Of a stretch of DNA of 64,000 nt, positions 24,535 through 32,818 are shown one piece after another (positions within the stretch are counted from its first letter, which is position 1; every line of letters starts with the position of its first letter). The position numbers were made by a program, and so were the translations under genes. Under the pieces are notes generated by a model. The model saw only the letters and a list, made by a program, of their open reading frames with translations, was not told where the DNA came from and ran no database searches. The DNA comes from Halobacterium rubrum (lineage in GTDB: Archaea > Halobacteriota > Halobacteria > Halobacteriales > Halobacteriaceae): the NCBI RefSeq assembly GCF_021729015.1, contig NZ_JAJQQZ010000001.1, positions 806,001-870,000 of the forward strand. Direction: 5' to 3'.

Positions 24535-25128
24535 GTGGACGAAGCCCTCCAGACGGCGACGACGTACGAGTCGAACGCCCGCGCGTACACGGAGAAATAC
24601 TCCCGCGGTAGCGTCGCCGACGACTTCGGCGACCCGTTCTTCGACGCATTGTCTGGCGACCGGGTGCTCGACCTGGGCTGTGGCCCCGGGAGCGACGCGG
24701 CCGTCTTCGCCGACCGCGGCCTCGACGTCGTCGGCGTCGACGTCACCGCGTCGTTTCTCGACGCCGCCCGCCGAGACGTCGAAGACGGCCACTTCGCCCG
24801 CGGCGACGCACGCCGACTTCCGCTGGCCGACGACACCGTCGCCGGCGTCTGGGCGTGCGCGAGCCTCCACCACGTCCCGCCCGCAGACCTCCCCGCCGCG
24901 CTCGCGGAGTGCCGTCGCGTCCTCCGCTCCGACGGTACGTTCTTCTGTTCGGTGAAGCGCGGCGACGGCGATGGCTTCGAACCCGACGACGACCACGCCG
25001 ACGGCGACGACCGCTACTTCGCGTACTACGACGCCGGCCAGTTCGAGCGCTTGCTCGCCCACGCCGGACTCGCCGGCGACGTGGACGCCGACGGCCGCTG
25101 GGTGAGCGCGCTCGCACACCCCGCCTGA
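24535..25128 (+). CDS. SAM-dependent class I methyltransferase
   Basis: A GTG at 24535 gives 197 aa; an alternative GTG lies two codons earlier at 24529. Motif I is VLDLGCGPGSDAAVF, motif II DVVGVDVTASFLDAA, and the strand VAGVWACASLHHVPPADLPAAL plus RVLRSDGTFFCSVKRG are post-I and motif III. It belongs to the broad methyltransferase type 11 group; the substrate is unknown. The start region is divergent from adk, with ~80 nt between them. Confidence 0.85.
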   Translation: MDEALQTATTYESNARAYTEKYSRGSVADDFGDPFFDALSGDRVLDLGCGPGSDAAVFADRGLDVVGVDVTASFLDAARRDVEDGHFARGDARRLPLADDTVAGVWACASLHHVPPADLPAALAECRRVLRSDGTFFCSVKRGDGDGFEPDDDHADGDDRYFAYYDAGQFERLLAHAGLAGDVDADGRWVSALAHPA

Positions 25129-25155
25129 TTTGTGGGTGCGCCGCCAAGCACCGCC

Positions 25156-25566
25156 ATGACCCGATTCGACGCCGACACCGAGGCCGACCGCATCGACCTC
25201 GTCGCCGACACGGTCGCCGCCCACCGCGAGCGCGACAGCCAGTTCTGCACTCTCGAGGCCGCCACCGACCCCAGCGGCGACCCCGAGTTCCTCCCGCCGT
25301 GGGTGCAGTTCGCCGAGGGCACGCTGAACCTCGACTGCACCACCGAGGAACTCGACTCCCTGAACTCCGTCCTCGGCCGGTACGGGGCGTTCACCGTCGC
25401 CGACCGGACGGACGTCGAGCCGGACACCGCCGAGGAGTCTCCCGGGACGAACGTCCGCATCGACGCGCGCGCCGACGACGAGCGCGTCGGCCAGTTCGTC
25501 GACGCCGTCTTCCGGGAGGTCTACGGGCTCCCCGGGGACTTCCGCCTTTGGGCGGTCGAAGTCTGA
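25156..25566 (+). CDS. Conserved haloarchaeal hypothetical protein
   Basis: The start at 25156 (MTRFDADTEADRIDLV) gives 136 aa; eight open codons upstream are probably not used. It is acidic and soluble, with two α/β halves: an opening helix with EFLPPWVQFAEGTLNLD, then VRIDARADDERVGQFVDAVFREVYGL and the closing strand FRLWAVEV. No family is recognised and no catalytic residue is evident. It follows the methyltransferase by 27 nt on the same strand and may be co-transcribed. Confidence 0.7.
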   Translation: MTRFDADTEADRIDLVADTVAAHRERDSQFCTLEAATDPSGDPEFLPPWVQFAEGTLNLDCTTEELDSLNSVLGRYGAFTVADRTDVEPDTAEESPGTNVRIDARADDERVGQFVDAVFREVYGLPGDFRLWAVEV

Positions 25567-25586
25567 GCAGCGGTGGCTCTGCTCGG

Positions 25587-25808
25587 CTACTGTCGCTGCC
25601 ACGCCGAGTTGAGGACGTACCCGAGGATGACGCCGGCGTACAGCAGAAGCGCGCCGCCGTCGATTCGCCCCTCGTAGACGAGGTACGCGAGACCGGCGAA
25701 CGTGACGAGGACGACCAGCGCCGCGAGCGCCCGCAGCGCCACGGCGTACACGCGCTCGCTGGCCTCCCGCGCGCGACCGCCCCGTGAGGACTGCTTTCCC
25801 TCCGACAT
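25587..25808 (-). CDS. Small two-helix membrane protein
   Basis: The start at 25808 gives 73 aa. A charged N-terminus (~20 residues) is followed by two hydrophobic helices, ALAALVVLVTFAGLAYLVYEG and GGALLLYAGVILGYVLNSAW, and a three-residue tail. The length of frame upstream of 25808 is shadow of the UspA region. Positive charges ahead of helix 1 suggest the N-terminus stays inside. Function unknown; such proteins are common in haloarchaea. Confidence 0.65.
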   Translation of the reverse strand: MSEGKQSSRGGRAREASERVYAVALRALAALVVLVTFAGLAYLVYEGRIDGGALLLYAGVILGYVLNSAWQRQ

Positions 25809-25923
25809 ACCTACAGGCCCCCGCCGGCAGCGGTTAGTTACTCGCAGCGTACCCGACACGGCGCGGGAACGGCGAACGGTCCCGCCCCCTCCCTGTCCCC
25901 GAAGCCGCCGCCGAAATTCGAAG

Positions 25924-25930
25924 CTATAAG
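25924..25930 (+). promoter_or_regulatory. TATA box of the uspA/APC operon
   Basis: CTATAAG lies in a GC-rich region. Its centre is ~27 nt before the ATG at 25955, so the transcript is predicted to start at or next to that codon, not at the uspA ATG 64 nt further on. Confidence 0.6.
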
Positions 25931-25954
25931 TTCTTGCGCGTCCACCCTCCAGGT

Positions 25955-26026
25955 ATGATTTCTCAGTACGAAACGCCGCTAGCCGGCGGTCTGCCGCCAG
26001 CGACCCCGGGTGGTCCGAATGGGTGA
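25955..26026 (+). CDS. 23-aa leader peptide candidate overlapping uspA
   Basis: An ATG at the predicted transcript start opens a 23-codon frame whose TGA lies inside the first codons of uspA, an 8-nt overlap (ATGGGTGA). The peptide is Gly/Pro-rich toward its end. The distance from the TATA box suits a leaderless start. Two uses are possible: translation here may feed ribosomes to uspA, or its codons may control uspA expression. It could also be a chance frame. Confidence 0.4.
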   Translation: MISQYETPLAGGLPPATPGGPNG

Positions 26027-26549
26027 CCTGCTCGAACGGGTCGTCCTCCCGGTCGCCAGCGAGGGCGACGCTCGTGACACGTGCGAGGCAGTGCTCCCGT
26101 ACGTCGCCGACGCCGGCGGCGAAGTCGTCGCCGTCCACGTCGTCGAGAAGGCCGGCGGCGCTATCGACAAGGCCGGGGTCGAGCAGCGCGAGGAGTACGC
26201 CGCGGACGTCTTCGCCGTCGTCACGGACGCGTGTGACGACGCCGGCGTCCCCTGCGAGACCGAGGTCGTGTTCGCGACGGACATCGCCGACGGCGTCTTC
26301 GACGCGGCCCGCGACCACGACGCCTCGGCGGTCGCGTTCACCCCCCGCGAGAGCAGCCGCTGGCTCGACCTGCTCACCGGAGACGACACTCGTAACCTCG
26401 TGAAGCGCGCCGACCGTCCCGTCCTCGCGTTCCCAGCCGGCGACGAACCAGGAGACGACGACGACGACGACGAAGACGGAGCCGACCCGACCGCCAGCGC
26501 TGTGGCTGCCGACGACCCGCCGACGGTGGAGGACGACGACGATGAGTGA
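26019..26549 (+). CDS. Universal stress protein (UspA) domain protein
   Basis: The ATG at 26019 gives 176 aa; a GTG at 26010 is an alternative. One Usp domain covers residues ~1-140: RVVLPVASEGDARDT, then EVVAVHVVEKAG and VAFTPRE. The G-2x-G-9x-G(S/T) ATP-binding motif is not clear, so it may be of the non-ATP-binding type. The last ~40 residues are an acidic tail. It overlaps the APC-UspA permease by 8 nt (ATGAGTGA). The pair is probably a permease and a soluble Usp partner. Confidence 0.85.
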   Translation: MGDLLERVVLPVASEGDARDTCEAVLPYVADAGGEVVAVHVVEKAGGAIDKAGVEQREEYAADVFAVVTDACDDAGVPCETEVVFATDIADGVFDAARDHDASAVAFTPRESSRWLDLLTGDDTRNLVKRADRPVLAFPAGDEPGDDDDDDEDGADPTASAVAADDPPTVEDDDDE

Positions 26550-28776
26550 GGACGACCTCGCGAAAGACCTCGGCCCACTCGCCGCGCTGACCATCGGTGT
26601 CGGGACGATGATCGGCGCCGGTATCTTCGTGCTCCCTCGGCAGGCGATCACGGAGGCGGGCTCGTTCGCCGTCGTCTCCTTCCTGCTGGGGGGCGGTATT
26701 GCCCTGCTGACGGCGCTGTCCGCGAGCGAACTCGGGACCGCGATGCCGCGCTCGGGGGGCGCCTACTACTACGTCAACCACGCGCTCGGCCCGCTGTTCG
26801 GTTCCATCGCCGGCTGGGCGAACTGGCTCGGCCTCGCGTTCGCGTCCGCGTTCTACATGTTCGGGTTCGGCCAGTACATCGGGAACATCGTCGGTATGCC
26901 GGACGCGTTCGTGTTCGGTCCCGTCGTCGTCTCCTCGGTGAAACTCGTCGCGCTCGCCGGCGCGGCGCTGTTCGTCGCCGTGAACTACGTCGGCGCGAAG
27001 GAGACAGGGCGGCTCCAGAACGTCATCGTCGTGCTGTTGGTCGCTATCCTCGCCGTATTCACGACGTTCGGCGCACTGAACGCCGAGACCGCGAACCTCC
27101 CGGCCAGCAAGGGCTTCGGGCCGATGCTCACGACGACCGGCATCATCTTCGTCTCCTATCTCGGATTCGTCCAGATCACGAGCGTCGCCGAGGAGATCAA
27201 AGACCCCGGACGGAACCTCCCGCGGGCGGTCATCGGCAGCGTCCTCCTCGTCACAGTCATCTACGCGTTCGTCCTCGTCGCGATGAGCGCCGCCGTCGAC
27301 CCCGGCTTCATCGCGTCGCTCGGTGACGACCAGATCGCCGTCGTGGAAGTCGCCGCCCTCCTGATGGGGCCGATCGGTGCCGCCGCACTGCTGTTCGGGG
27401 GGCTACTCGCTACGGCGTCGTCCGCGAACGCGTCCATCCTCGCGTCCTCCCGCATCAACTTCGCGATGGGACGGGACAACATCGTCACGCCGTCGCTGAA
27501 CGAGATCCACCCCCGGTTCTCGACCCCGTACCGGTCCATCGCCGTCACCGGTCTCCTCATCCTCGCGTTCATCGCCGCGGGAACGGTCGAGGCGCTGGCG
27601 ACGATGGGCAGCGTGCTCCACCTCATCATCTACGGCCTGCTGAACGTCGCGCTCATCGTCATGCGGGAGGCGGACCCCGCGGACTACGACCCCGACTTCG
27701 AGGTGCCGCTGTACCCGTTCACGCCGATTCTCGGGATGCTCACCTCGTTCGCGCTCATCGCGTTCATCAGCGAGACCATCATCGCGTTGAGCGTCGCGCT
27801 CGTCGCCGGCGCCGTACTCTGGTACTTCCTGTACGCCCGGAGCCGTACGGGCAAACAGGGCATCCTCGGACAGTACGTGCTCTCGCGTGCCGACGAGATG
27901 CCGGACGCGGCCGTCTCCGCTGCGAGCGGGGTCCAGCCCGACGGCGGCGACTACCGGGTAGTGGTCCCGCTCGCGAACCCCGAAACCGAGAAAGACCTCA
28001 TCTCGCTCGGTGCGGCCGCCGCGAAAGCCAACGGCGGCCGCGTGGTCGCGCTCCACATCGTCCAGGTGCCCGACCAGACGAGCCTGGCGTACGCCCGCGA
28101 CCACCTCGAACAGTTCACTGACGCCGCCGAGAGCGAGCAGCTGTTGACGGACGCGAAGGCCGACGCCGAAGACTTCGGCGTCCCCGTCGAGACGCACACC
28201 GTTCTCTCACACCGCTCGTTCGAGGAGGTGTTCGACGCCGCCGAGTCCCACGACGCCGACGTGCTCGTGATGGGGTGGGGCGAAGACAGCCACGGCTCGC
28301 CGGGTCGCGCCGAGTCTGCGGTCGACGAAGTTGCCGGCGACCTGCCGTACGACGTGCTCGTGATGAAAGACCGGGGCTTCGACCCGTCGAGGGTCGTGCT
28401 CCCGACTGCTGGTGGCCCCGACACCGACCTGGGCGCCGCCGTCGCGCGCTACCTCCGCGACCAGTTCGGCAGCGAGGTGACCCTGCTGCACGTCGCGGAC
28501 GACCCCGACGAGGGCGAGGCGTTCCTCGAGGAGTGGGCGGCCGCTCGAGACCTCGAGGACGCAGAGACCCGCGTCGAGACGGGCGACGTCGAGGCCGCCA
28601 TCGCTGCGGCAGCCGAAGACGCCACGATGCTGGTCGTCGGCGCGACCGAGCGCGGCCTGCTCCGCCGACTCGTCACGGGGTCGCTCGTCCTCGACGTCGT
28701 CGACAAGGTCGACTGCTCGGTCGTCCTCGCAGAGAAAGAGCGGTCGAAGTCGGTTCTCGAACGGCTGTTCGGCTGA
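26542..28776 (+). CDS. APC-family amino acid permease fused to two UspA domains
   Basis: A 744-aa protein. Residues ~1-430 are a twelve-helix APC permease (LAALTIGVGTMIGAGIFVLPRQA is the helix 1 signature; the later helices and VSYLGFVQITSVAEEIKDPGRNLPRA also fit). Two Usp domains follow, near 470-610 (VVVPLANPETEKD...DVLVMGWGED) and 620-740 (RVVLPTAGGPDTD...MLVVGATERGLLRRLVTGSLV). Only the second domain retains the glycine motif well. The fusion suggests nucleotide-sensitive control of amino acid or cation uptake from the cytoplasmic side. Confidence 0.93.
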   Translation: MSEDDLAKDLGPLAALTIGVGTMIGAGIFVLPRQAITEAGSFAVVSFLLGGGIALLTALSASELGTAMPRSGGAYYYVNHALGPLFGSIAGWANWLGLAFASAFYMFGFGQYIGNIVGMPDAFVFGPVVVSSVKLVALAGAALFVAVNYVGAKETGRLQNVIVVLLVAILAVFTTFGALNAETANLPASKGFGPMLTTTGIIFVSYLGFVQITSVAEEIKDPGRNLPRAVIGSVLLVTVIYAFVLVAMSAAVDPGFIASLGDDQIAVVEVAALLMGPIGAAALLFGGLLATASSANASILASSRINFAMGRDNIVTPSLNEIHPRFSTPYRSIAVTGLLILAFIAAGTVEALATMGSVLHLIIYGLLNVALIVMREADPADYDPDFEVPLYPFTPILGMLTSFALIAFISETIIALSVALVAGAVLWYFLYARSRTGKQGILGQYVLSRADEMPDAAVSAASGVQPDGGDYRVVVPLANPETEKDLISLGAAAAKANGGRVVALHIVQVPDQTSLAYARDHLEQFTDAAESEQLLTDAKADAEDFGVPVETHTVLSHRSFEEVFDAAESHDADVLVMGWGEDSHGSPGRAESAVDEVAGDLPYDVLVMKDRGFDPSRVVLPTAGGPDTDLGAAVARYLRDQFGSEVTLLHVADDPDEGEAFLEEWAAARDLEDAETRVETGDVEAAIAAAAEDATMLVVGATERGLLRRLVTGSLVLDVVDKVDCSVVLAEKERSKSVLERLFG

Positions 28777-28869
28777 CCGAGCGAGCGATTCACTTTTCAC
28801 ACTCCGCGAGCCAGTACCGCACCCCACCAGATCGGTCGCCGTCACCCACGCGGCCGACTGCACACAGCC

Positions 28870-29538
28870 ATGTACATCATCATCGTCGGCGCCGGTGACA
28901 CCGGCACGCCGCTCATCGAGACGGCGACCGAAGACGGCAACGAGGTCGCAGTCGTGGAGCGCGACCCGGAGCGGGCCGAGCGCGCCGCTCAGGACTACGA
29001 CTGTCTGGTCGTCAACGACGACGCCACGAGCAAGGACACCCTCGAGGACGCGGGCGCGGACCGCGCAGACGCCATCATCGCCACGACCGACGACGACGCG
29101 ACGAACGTGATGGTCTGCCTGCTCGCCGAGGAACTGGAGGTGCCGACGGTCGTCTCCGTCGTGAACGACACCGAGCACATGAACCTCTACCGGCAGGCGG
29201 GGGTCCACGTCGTCGAGAACCCCCAGCGGCTCATCGCCGACTACCTCTACCGGGCCATCGTCAGGCCGTCTATCGTGGACTTCATGCGCGTCGGCGACGA
29301 GGCGGAAGTGTTCGAGGTCGAGGTCGCCGAGGGCGCCCCCATCGCTGGGCTGACACTCGCCGAGGAGGACGTGCTCCCGGCGGACTCACTCGTCGTCGCC
29401 ATCGAGCGAAACGGCAACGGCGACCCCATCACGCCGCGCGGCGGGACGAGAATCGAGGCCGGCGACGTCGTCACGGTGTACTCTGCGAGCGGCGCGACCC
29501 CGGACATCCTCGACCTCTTCGAGCGCGCCGACCCCTGA
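28870..29538 (+). CDS. trkA: Trk potassium uptake regulatory subunit TrkA, single RCK
   Basis: A 222-aa protein. The N-terminal NAD-binding RCK_N domain has MYIIIVGAGDTGTPLIE, and DAIIATTDDDATNVMVCLLA lines the pocket. The RCK_C domain is at ~145-220 (EAEVFEVEVAEGAPIAGLTLAEEDVL). It binds the cytoplasmic face of TrkH and gates K+ flow according to nucleotides. The TrkH gene follows 6 nt downstream on the same strand. Confidence 0.92.
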   Translation: MYIIIVGAGDTGTPLIETATEDGNEVAVVERDPERAERAAQDYDCLVVNDDATSKDTLEDAGADRADAIIATTDDDATNVMVCLLAEELEVPTVVSVVNDTEHMNLYRQAGVHVVENPQRLIADYLYRAIVRPSIVDFMRVGDEAEVFEVEVAEGAPIAGLTLAEEDVLPADSLVVAIERNGNGDPITPRGGTRIEAGDVVTVYSASGATPDILDLFERADP

Positions 29539-29544
29539 CCGACG

Positions 29545-31215
29545 ATGTCCAGGGCCAGCTACCGGCGGGACCTCGCGACGATCGCCAGAGACGTCGGCGG
29601 ACTCGTGCTCATCGCCGCGGCCCTCATGTCGGTGAGCGTCCTCGTCGCCGTCGTCTTCCGGGAGTGGCACGCAGCGCTGGGATTCCTGCTCGCCGGCGGT
29701 GCGAGTGCTGCCGTCGGCGGCGCCGCCCGCCGCCGCTTCGCCGACGCGCCGGACCCGAAGATGAAACACGGGATGGTCATCGCCGCCGGCGGCTGGTTCT
29801 CCGTCGCGGTCGTCGGCGCGCTCCCGTTCCTGTTCACAGCGTGGCTGACACCACCGGCTGTCATGGAGAGCTTCGTGCCCGCCGGCGCGGACTGGACACG
29901 CGTCGCAGTCGCAGACACCACGACGCTGTCCAGTCTCGCGTACTTCCGCAACCCCCTGCACGCGCTCTTCGAGAGCATGAGCGGCTGGACGGGCAGCGGG
30001 CTGACGATGGCCATCCACGAGCCGTCGCTGCCCCGCACCATCCAGTGGTGGCGGTCGCTCACGCAGTGGGTGGGCGGCGTCGGCGTCGTCGTCCTCACGG
30101 TGTCCATCCTCGCCCGCCCGGGCTCCGGGAGCTACGCACTCTACCGCAGCGAGGCCCGCGAGGAGAAGATTCACCCGAGCGTCGTCTCCACGGTCCGGAC
30201 CGTCTGGAAGCTCGTGCTCGGGTACACCGCGGTGGCGGTGGTCCTGCTGTTCGCCGCCATCCGAACGAGCGACTACGGCGCCGCGCTGCCGCTGTGGGAG
30301 GCCGGCTGGCAGGCGCTCAACCACGCCATGACCGGCCTCACCACCGGCGGGTTCAGCGTCACCGACAACTCCATCGCGACCTACGACTCGGCGGTCGTCG
30401 AGGCCACACTCCTGCCCATCATGGTGCTGGGCGCCATCGCGTTCCCGGTCCACTACCTCCTGCTGTCCGAACGCGACCTCGGTGTGCTCCGCGACGACCT
30501 CCAGACCCGCTGGCTGTTCGCGCTCCTCGGGCTGGGCATCGTCGTACTCGCGGCACAGAACGCCACGACCGTGCCGGCGACGACGGGCGCGTTCACGCCG
30601 TGGACGCCGGTCGTCGTCGAGCTCCCGTGGCTCTCCCCCCAGCAGGCCGACGCCGTGCGGGACGCCACCTTCCAGTGGGTGAGCGCGCTCACCTGCACGG
30701 GCTTCCAGTCCGCGCCTATCGGCCGCTGGGTCGCCGGCGCGAAGGTGCTTGTCGTCGGCGCGATGGTCGTCGGCGGCGCCGCCGGGTCGACCGTCGGCGG
30801 CATCAAGATCGTCCGCGCCTACACCGCCGTCCGGGGGTTCGTCTGGCAGTTCTCCCGGGTGTTCCTGCCCGCGAACGCCGTCGTCACCGCGCGCATCGAC
30901 GGCCGCACGCTCGACCGGGAATCGATGGAGCGGGAGTTCAGCGAGGCCGCCATCGTCACGCTGCTGTGGCTCGTCCTGCTGGTCGCGGCGAGTCTCGTCC
31001 TCGTGAACGTCGCCGGCCCCGAGTTCGGGTACGCCGACGCCCTGTTCGAGGTCGCCAGCGCACAGGGCAACGTCGGCCTCTCGTCGGGCATCACCGGCCC
31101 GAGCATGCCGCCGGTCGCAGAGGCGATGTTCCTGCTGAACATGTGGATCGGTCGCCTCGAAATCATCCCCGTGCTGGTGTTCGCGCGCGCCGCCATCTAC
31201 GGGCTCGACCCCTGA
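29545..31215 (+). CDS. trkH: Trk potassium uptake channel subunit TrkH (first copy)
   Basis: A 556-aa protein with about ten helices. The four half-repeats that line the selectivity filter are visible: SGWTGSGLTM, MTGLTTGGFSV, CTGFQSAPIGRW and QGNVGLSSGIT. K+ passes through the pore made by these loops, driven by the large potassium gradient that haloarchaea keep. It is coupled with the single-RCK TrkA upstream and faces a second TrkH gene across a shared hairpin. Confidence 0.94.
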   Translation: MSRASYRRDLATIARDVGGLVLIAAALMSVSVLVAVVFREWHAALGFLLAGGASAAVGGAARRRFADAPDPKMKHGMVIAAGGWFSVAVVGALPFLFTAWLTPPAVMESFVPAGADWTRVAVADTTTLSSLAYFRNPLHALFESMSGWTGSGLTMAIHEPSLPRTIQWWRSLTQWVGGVGVVVLTVSILARPGSGSYALYRSEAREEKIHPSVVSTVRTVWKLVLGYTAVAVVLLFAAIRTSDYGAALPLWEAGWQALNHAMTGLTTGGFSVTDNSIATYDSAVVEATLLPIMVLGAIAFPVHYLLLSERDLGVLRDDLQTRWLFALLGLGIVVLAAQNATTVPATTGAFTPWTPVVVELPWLSPQQADAVRDATFQWVSALTCTGFQSAPIGRWVAGAKVLVVGAMVVGGAAGSTVGGIKIVRAYTAVRGFVWQFSRVFLPANAVVTARIDGRTLDRESMEREFSEAAIVTLLWLVLLVAASLVLVNVAGPEFGYADALFEVASAQGNVGLSSGITGPSMPPVAEAMFLLNMWIGRLEIIPVLVFARAAIYGLDP

Positions 31216-31220
31216 CGGCC

Positions 31221-31246
31221 GGACGGGGGAGTCACCTCTCCCGTCC
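31221..31246. terminator. Bidirectional hairpin between the convergent trkH genes
   Basis: GGACGGGGGAG and CTCTCCCGTCC pair in 10 of 11 positions around a 4-nt loop TCAC. It sits in the 40-nt gap between two convergent stop codons and can serve both directions. No T-run follows. Confidence 0.55.
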
Positions 31247-31255
31247 GTCCTGCCG

Positions 31256-32818
31256 TCAGCCCTGCCAGTACGACCGCGTGAACAGGACGAGCACGGGAAT
31301 GACCTCCAGTCGCCCAACCCACATCAGCACGACCATCACGAGTTTCGTCGCGTTGGTGAGCGGAAGGTAGCTCCCCATCGGACCGACCATCCCGAAGCCC
31401 GGACCGACGTTCCCGAGCGTCGCGGCGACGGCGCTCATCACCTCGATGGCCGACAGCGTCTCCTCGATGCGTGATGAGTCGATGGCGACGAACACCGTGC
31501 CGAACGCGAACAGTGCGACGTAGACGGCGGTGAACGCGTAGATGCCGCGGACGCCGGCCTCGTCGAGCGCCCGGCCGCCCAGCCGGACCGGCCGTACGGC
31601 CTCCGGGTGGACGGTCGTGAACAGCTCTCGCTTGAGGCTCTTGATGATGACCAGCCACCGCACCATCTTCACCGCGCCGCCGGTGCTGCCAGCGCTCCCG
31701 CCGACGAAGATGGCGAGGAACAGGACGTACTTCGCGGGCTCGCTCCACTGCGCGAAGTCCATGCTCGCGTATCCGGTCGTCGTCACGATGGAGGCCGCCT
31801 GGAAGGCCGCGTGTCGCAGCGACACCTCGGCCTCGCCGGCGACCGGCCCGACGACGACCTCGAGGGTCGGCCCCGCGAACAGCAGGCCGGCGAGCAGCGC
31901 CGTGACCGTCCCGACGACGCCGGCGTAGAACTTGAACTCGGCGTCCCCGAACAGCGCGTCGAGGTCGCCGGTCAGCGCCTGCCAGATGAGCGCGAAGTTC
32001 GTCCCCGCCGCGAACATGAATGGGACGATGACCCACTGGACGACGCCCGTGAACGCCTCGATGGAGCGCGCTTCGGGGCTGAAGCCGCCGGTCGCCATCG
32101 TCGTGAAGCCGTGGGCGACGGCGTTGTACAGCCCCATGTTGGGCGCGTACCCGCCGATGTGGAGGCCGTACAGGAGCAGTACCTCGAACGCCGTGATGCC
32201 GGCGTACGCCAGCCAGAGTGCGCGCGCCGTCTCCGCGATGCGCGGCGTGAGCTTCTGGATGCCCGGCCCGGGCGCCTCGGCGTCCATCAGCTGTGCGCCC
32301 CCGACCGACAGCTCCGGGAGAATCGCGACCGCGAGCACCACGATGCCCATGCCACCGAGCCACTGGGTGAGCTGGCGCCACAGCAGGATACCGTGGGAGT
32401 GCGTGTCGAAGGAGATGTCGCCGAGCACGGTCGCTCCGGTGGTCGTGAAGCCGCTCATCGTCTCGAACAGCGCGTTCGCGGGGTTCGCGAGCGTCGACGC
32501 GGGCGCGCTCGCCGCGGCGACCCCCGGGATGCCGTGGGCCGCCACGAGATACGGCAGCGCGCCGACGAGACTCGCCGCGAGCCACGTCCCCGCCACCATC
32601 AGGAACCCCTCCCGACTGCCGATGTTCTCGACGTCGCCCAGCCGCTCCATCGCCGACCCGACGACCAGCGCGACGGCGATTGTCACGACGAACGCCGCCA
32701 GGCCGCCGTCGCCGTAGTAGAGGCTCACCCCCAGTGGCACCAGCAGCGGCACAGACAGCCACTTCACGACGGTGCCGACCAGCGCGGCGCTCGCCCGCCA
32801 GTCCACACGCAGACTCAT
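31256..32818 (-). CDS. trkH: Trk potassium uptake channel subunit TrkH (second copy)
   Basis: A 520-aa multi-helix protein with four filter half-repeats: SGFTTTGATVL, ATGGFSPEARS, TTGYASMDFAQW and LGNVGPGFGMVG. It differs from the 29545-31215 copy in the first and third filter segments and in length, so it is not a recent duplicate. Its start overlaps the stop of the two-RCK TrkA gene by 4 nt (ATGA). The pair forms a second potassium uptake system. Confidence 0.94.
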   Translation of the reverse strand: MSLRVDWRASAALVGTVVKWLSVPLLVPLGVSLYYGDGGLAAFVVTIAVALVVGSAMERLGDVENIGSREGFLMVAGTWLAASLVGALPYLVAAHGIPGVAAASAPASTLANPANALFETMSGFTTTGATVLGDISFDTHSHGILLWRQLTQWLGGMGIVVLAVAILPELSVGGAQLMDAEAPGPGIQKLTPRIAETARALWLAYAGITAFEVLLLYGLHIGGYAPNMGLYNAVAHGFTTMATGGFSPEARSIEAFTGVVQWVIVPFMFAAGTNFALIWQALTGDLDALFGDAEFKFYAGVVGTVTALLAGLLFAGPTLEVVVGPVAGEAEVSLRHAAFQAASIVTTTGYASMDFAQWSEPAKYVLFLAIFVGGSAGSTGGAVKMVRWLVIIKSLKRELFTTVHPEAVRPVRLGGRALDEAGVRGIYAFTAVYVALFAFGTVFVAIDSSRIEETLSAIEVMSAVAATLGNVGPGFGMVGPMGSYLPLTNATKLVMVVLMWVGRLEVIPVLVLFTRSYWQG

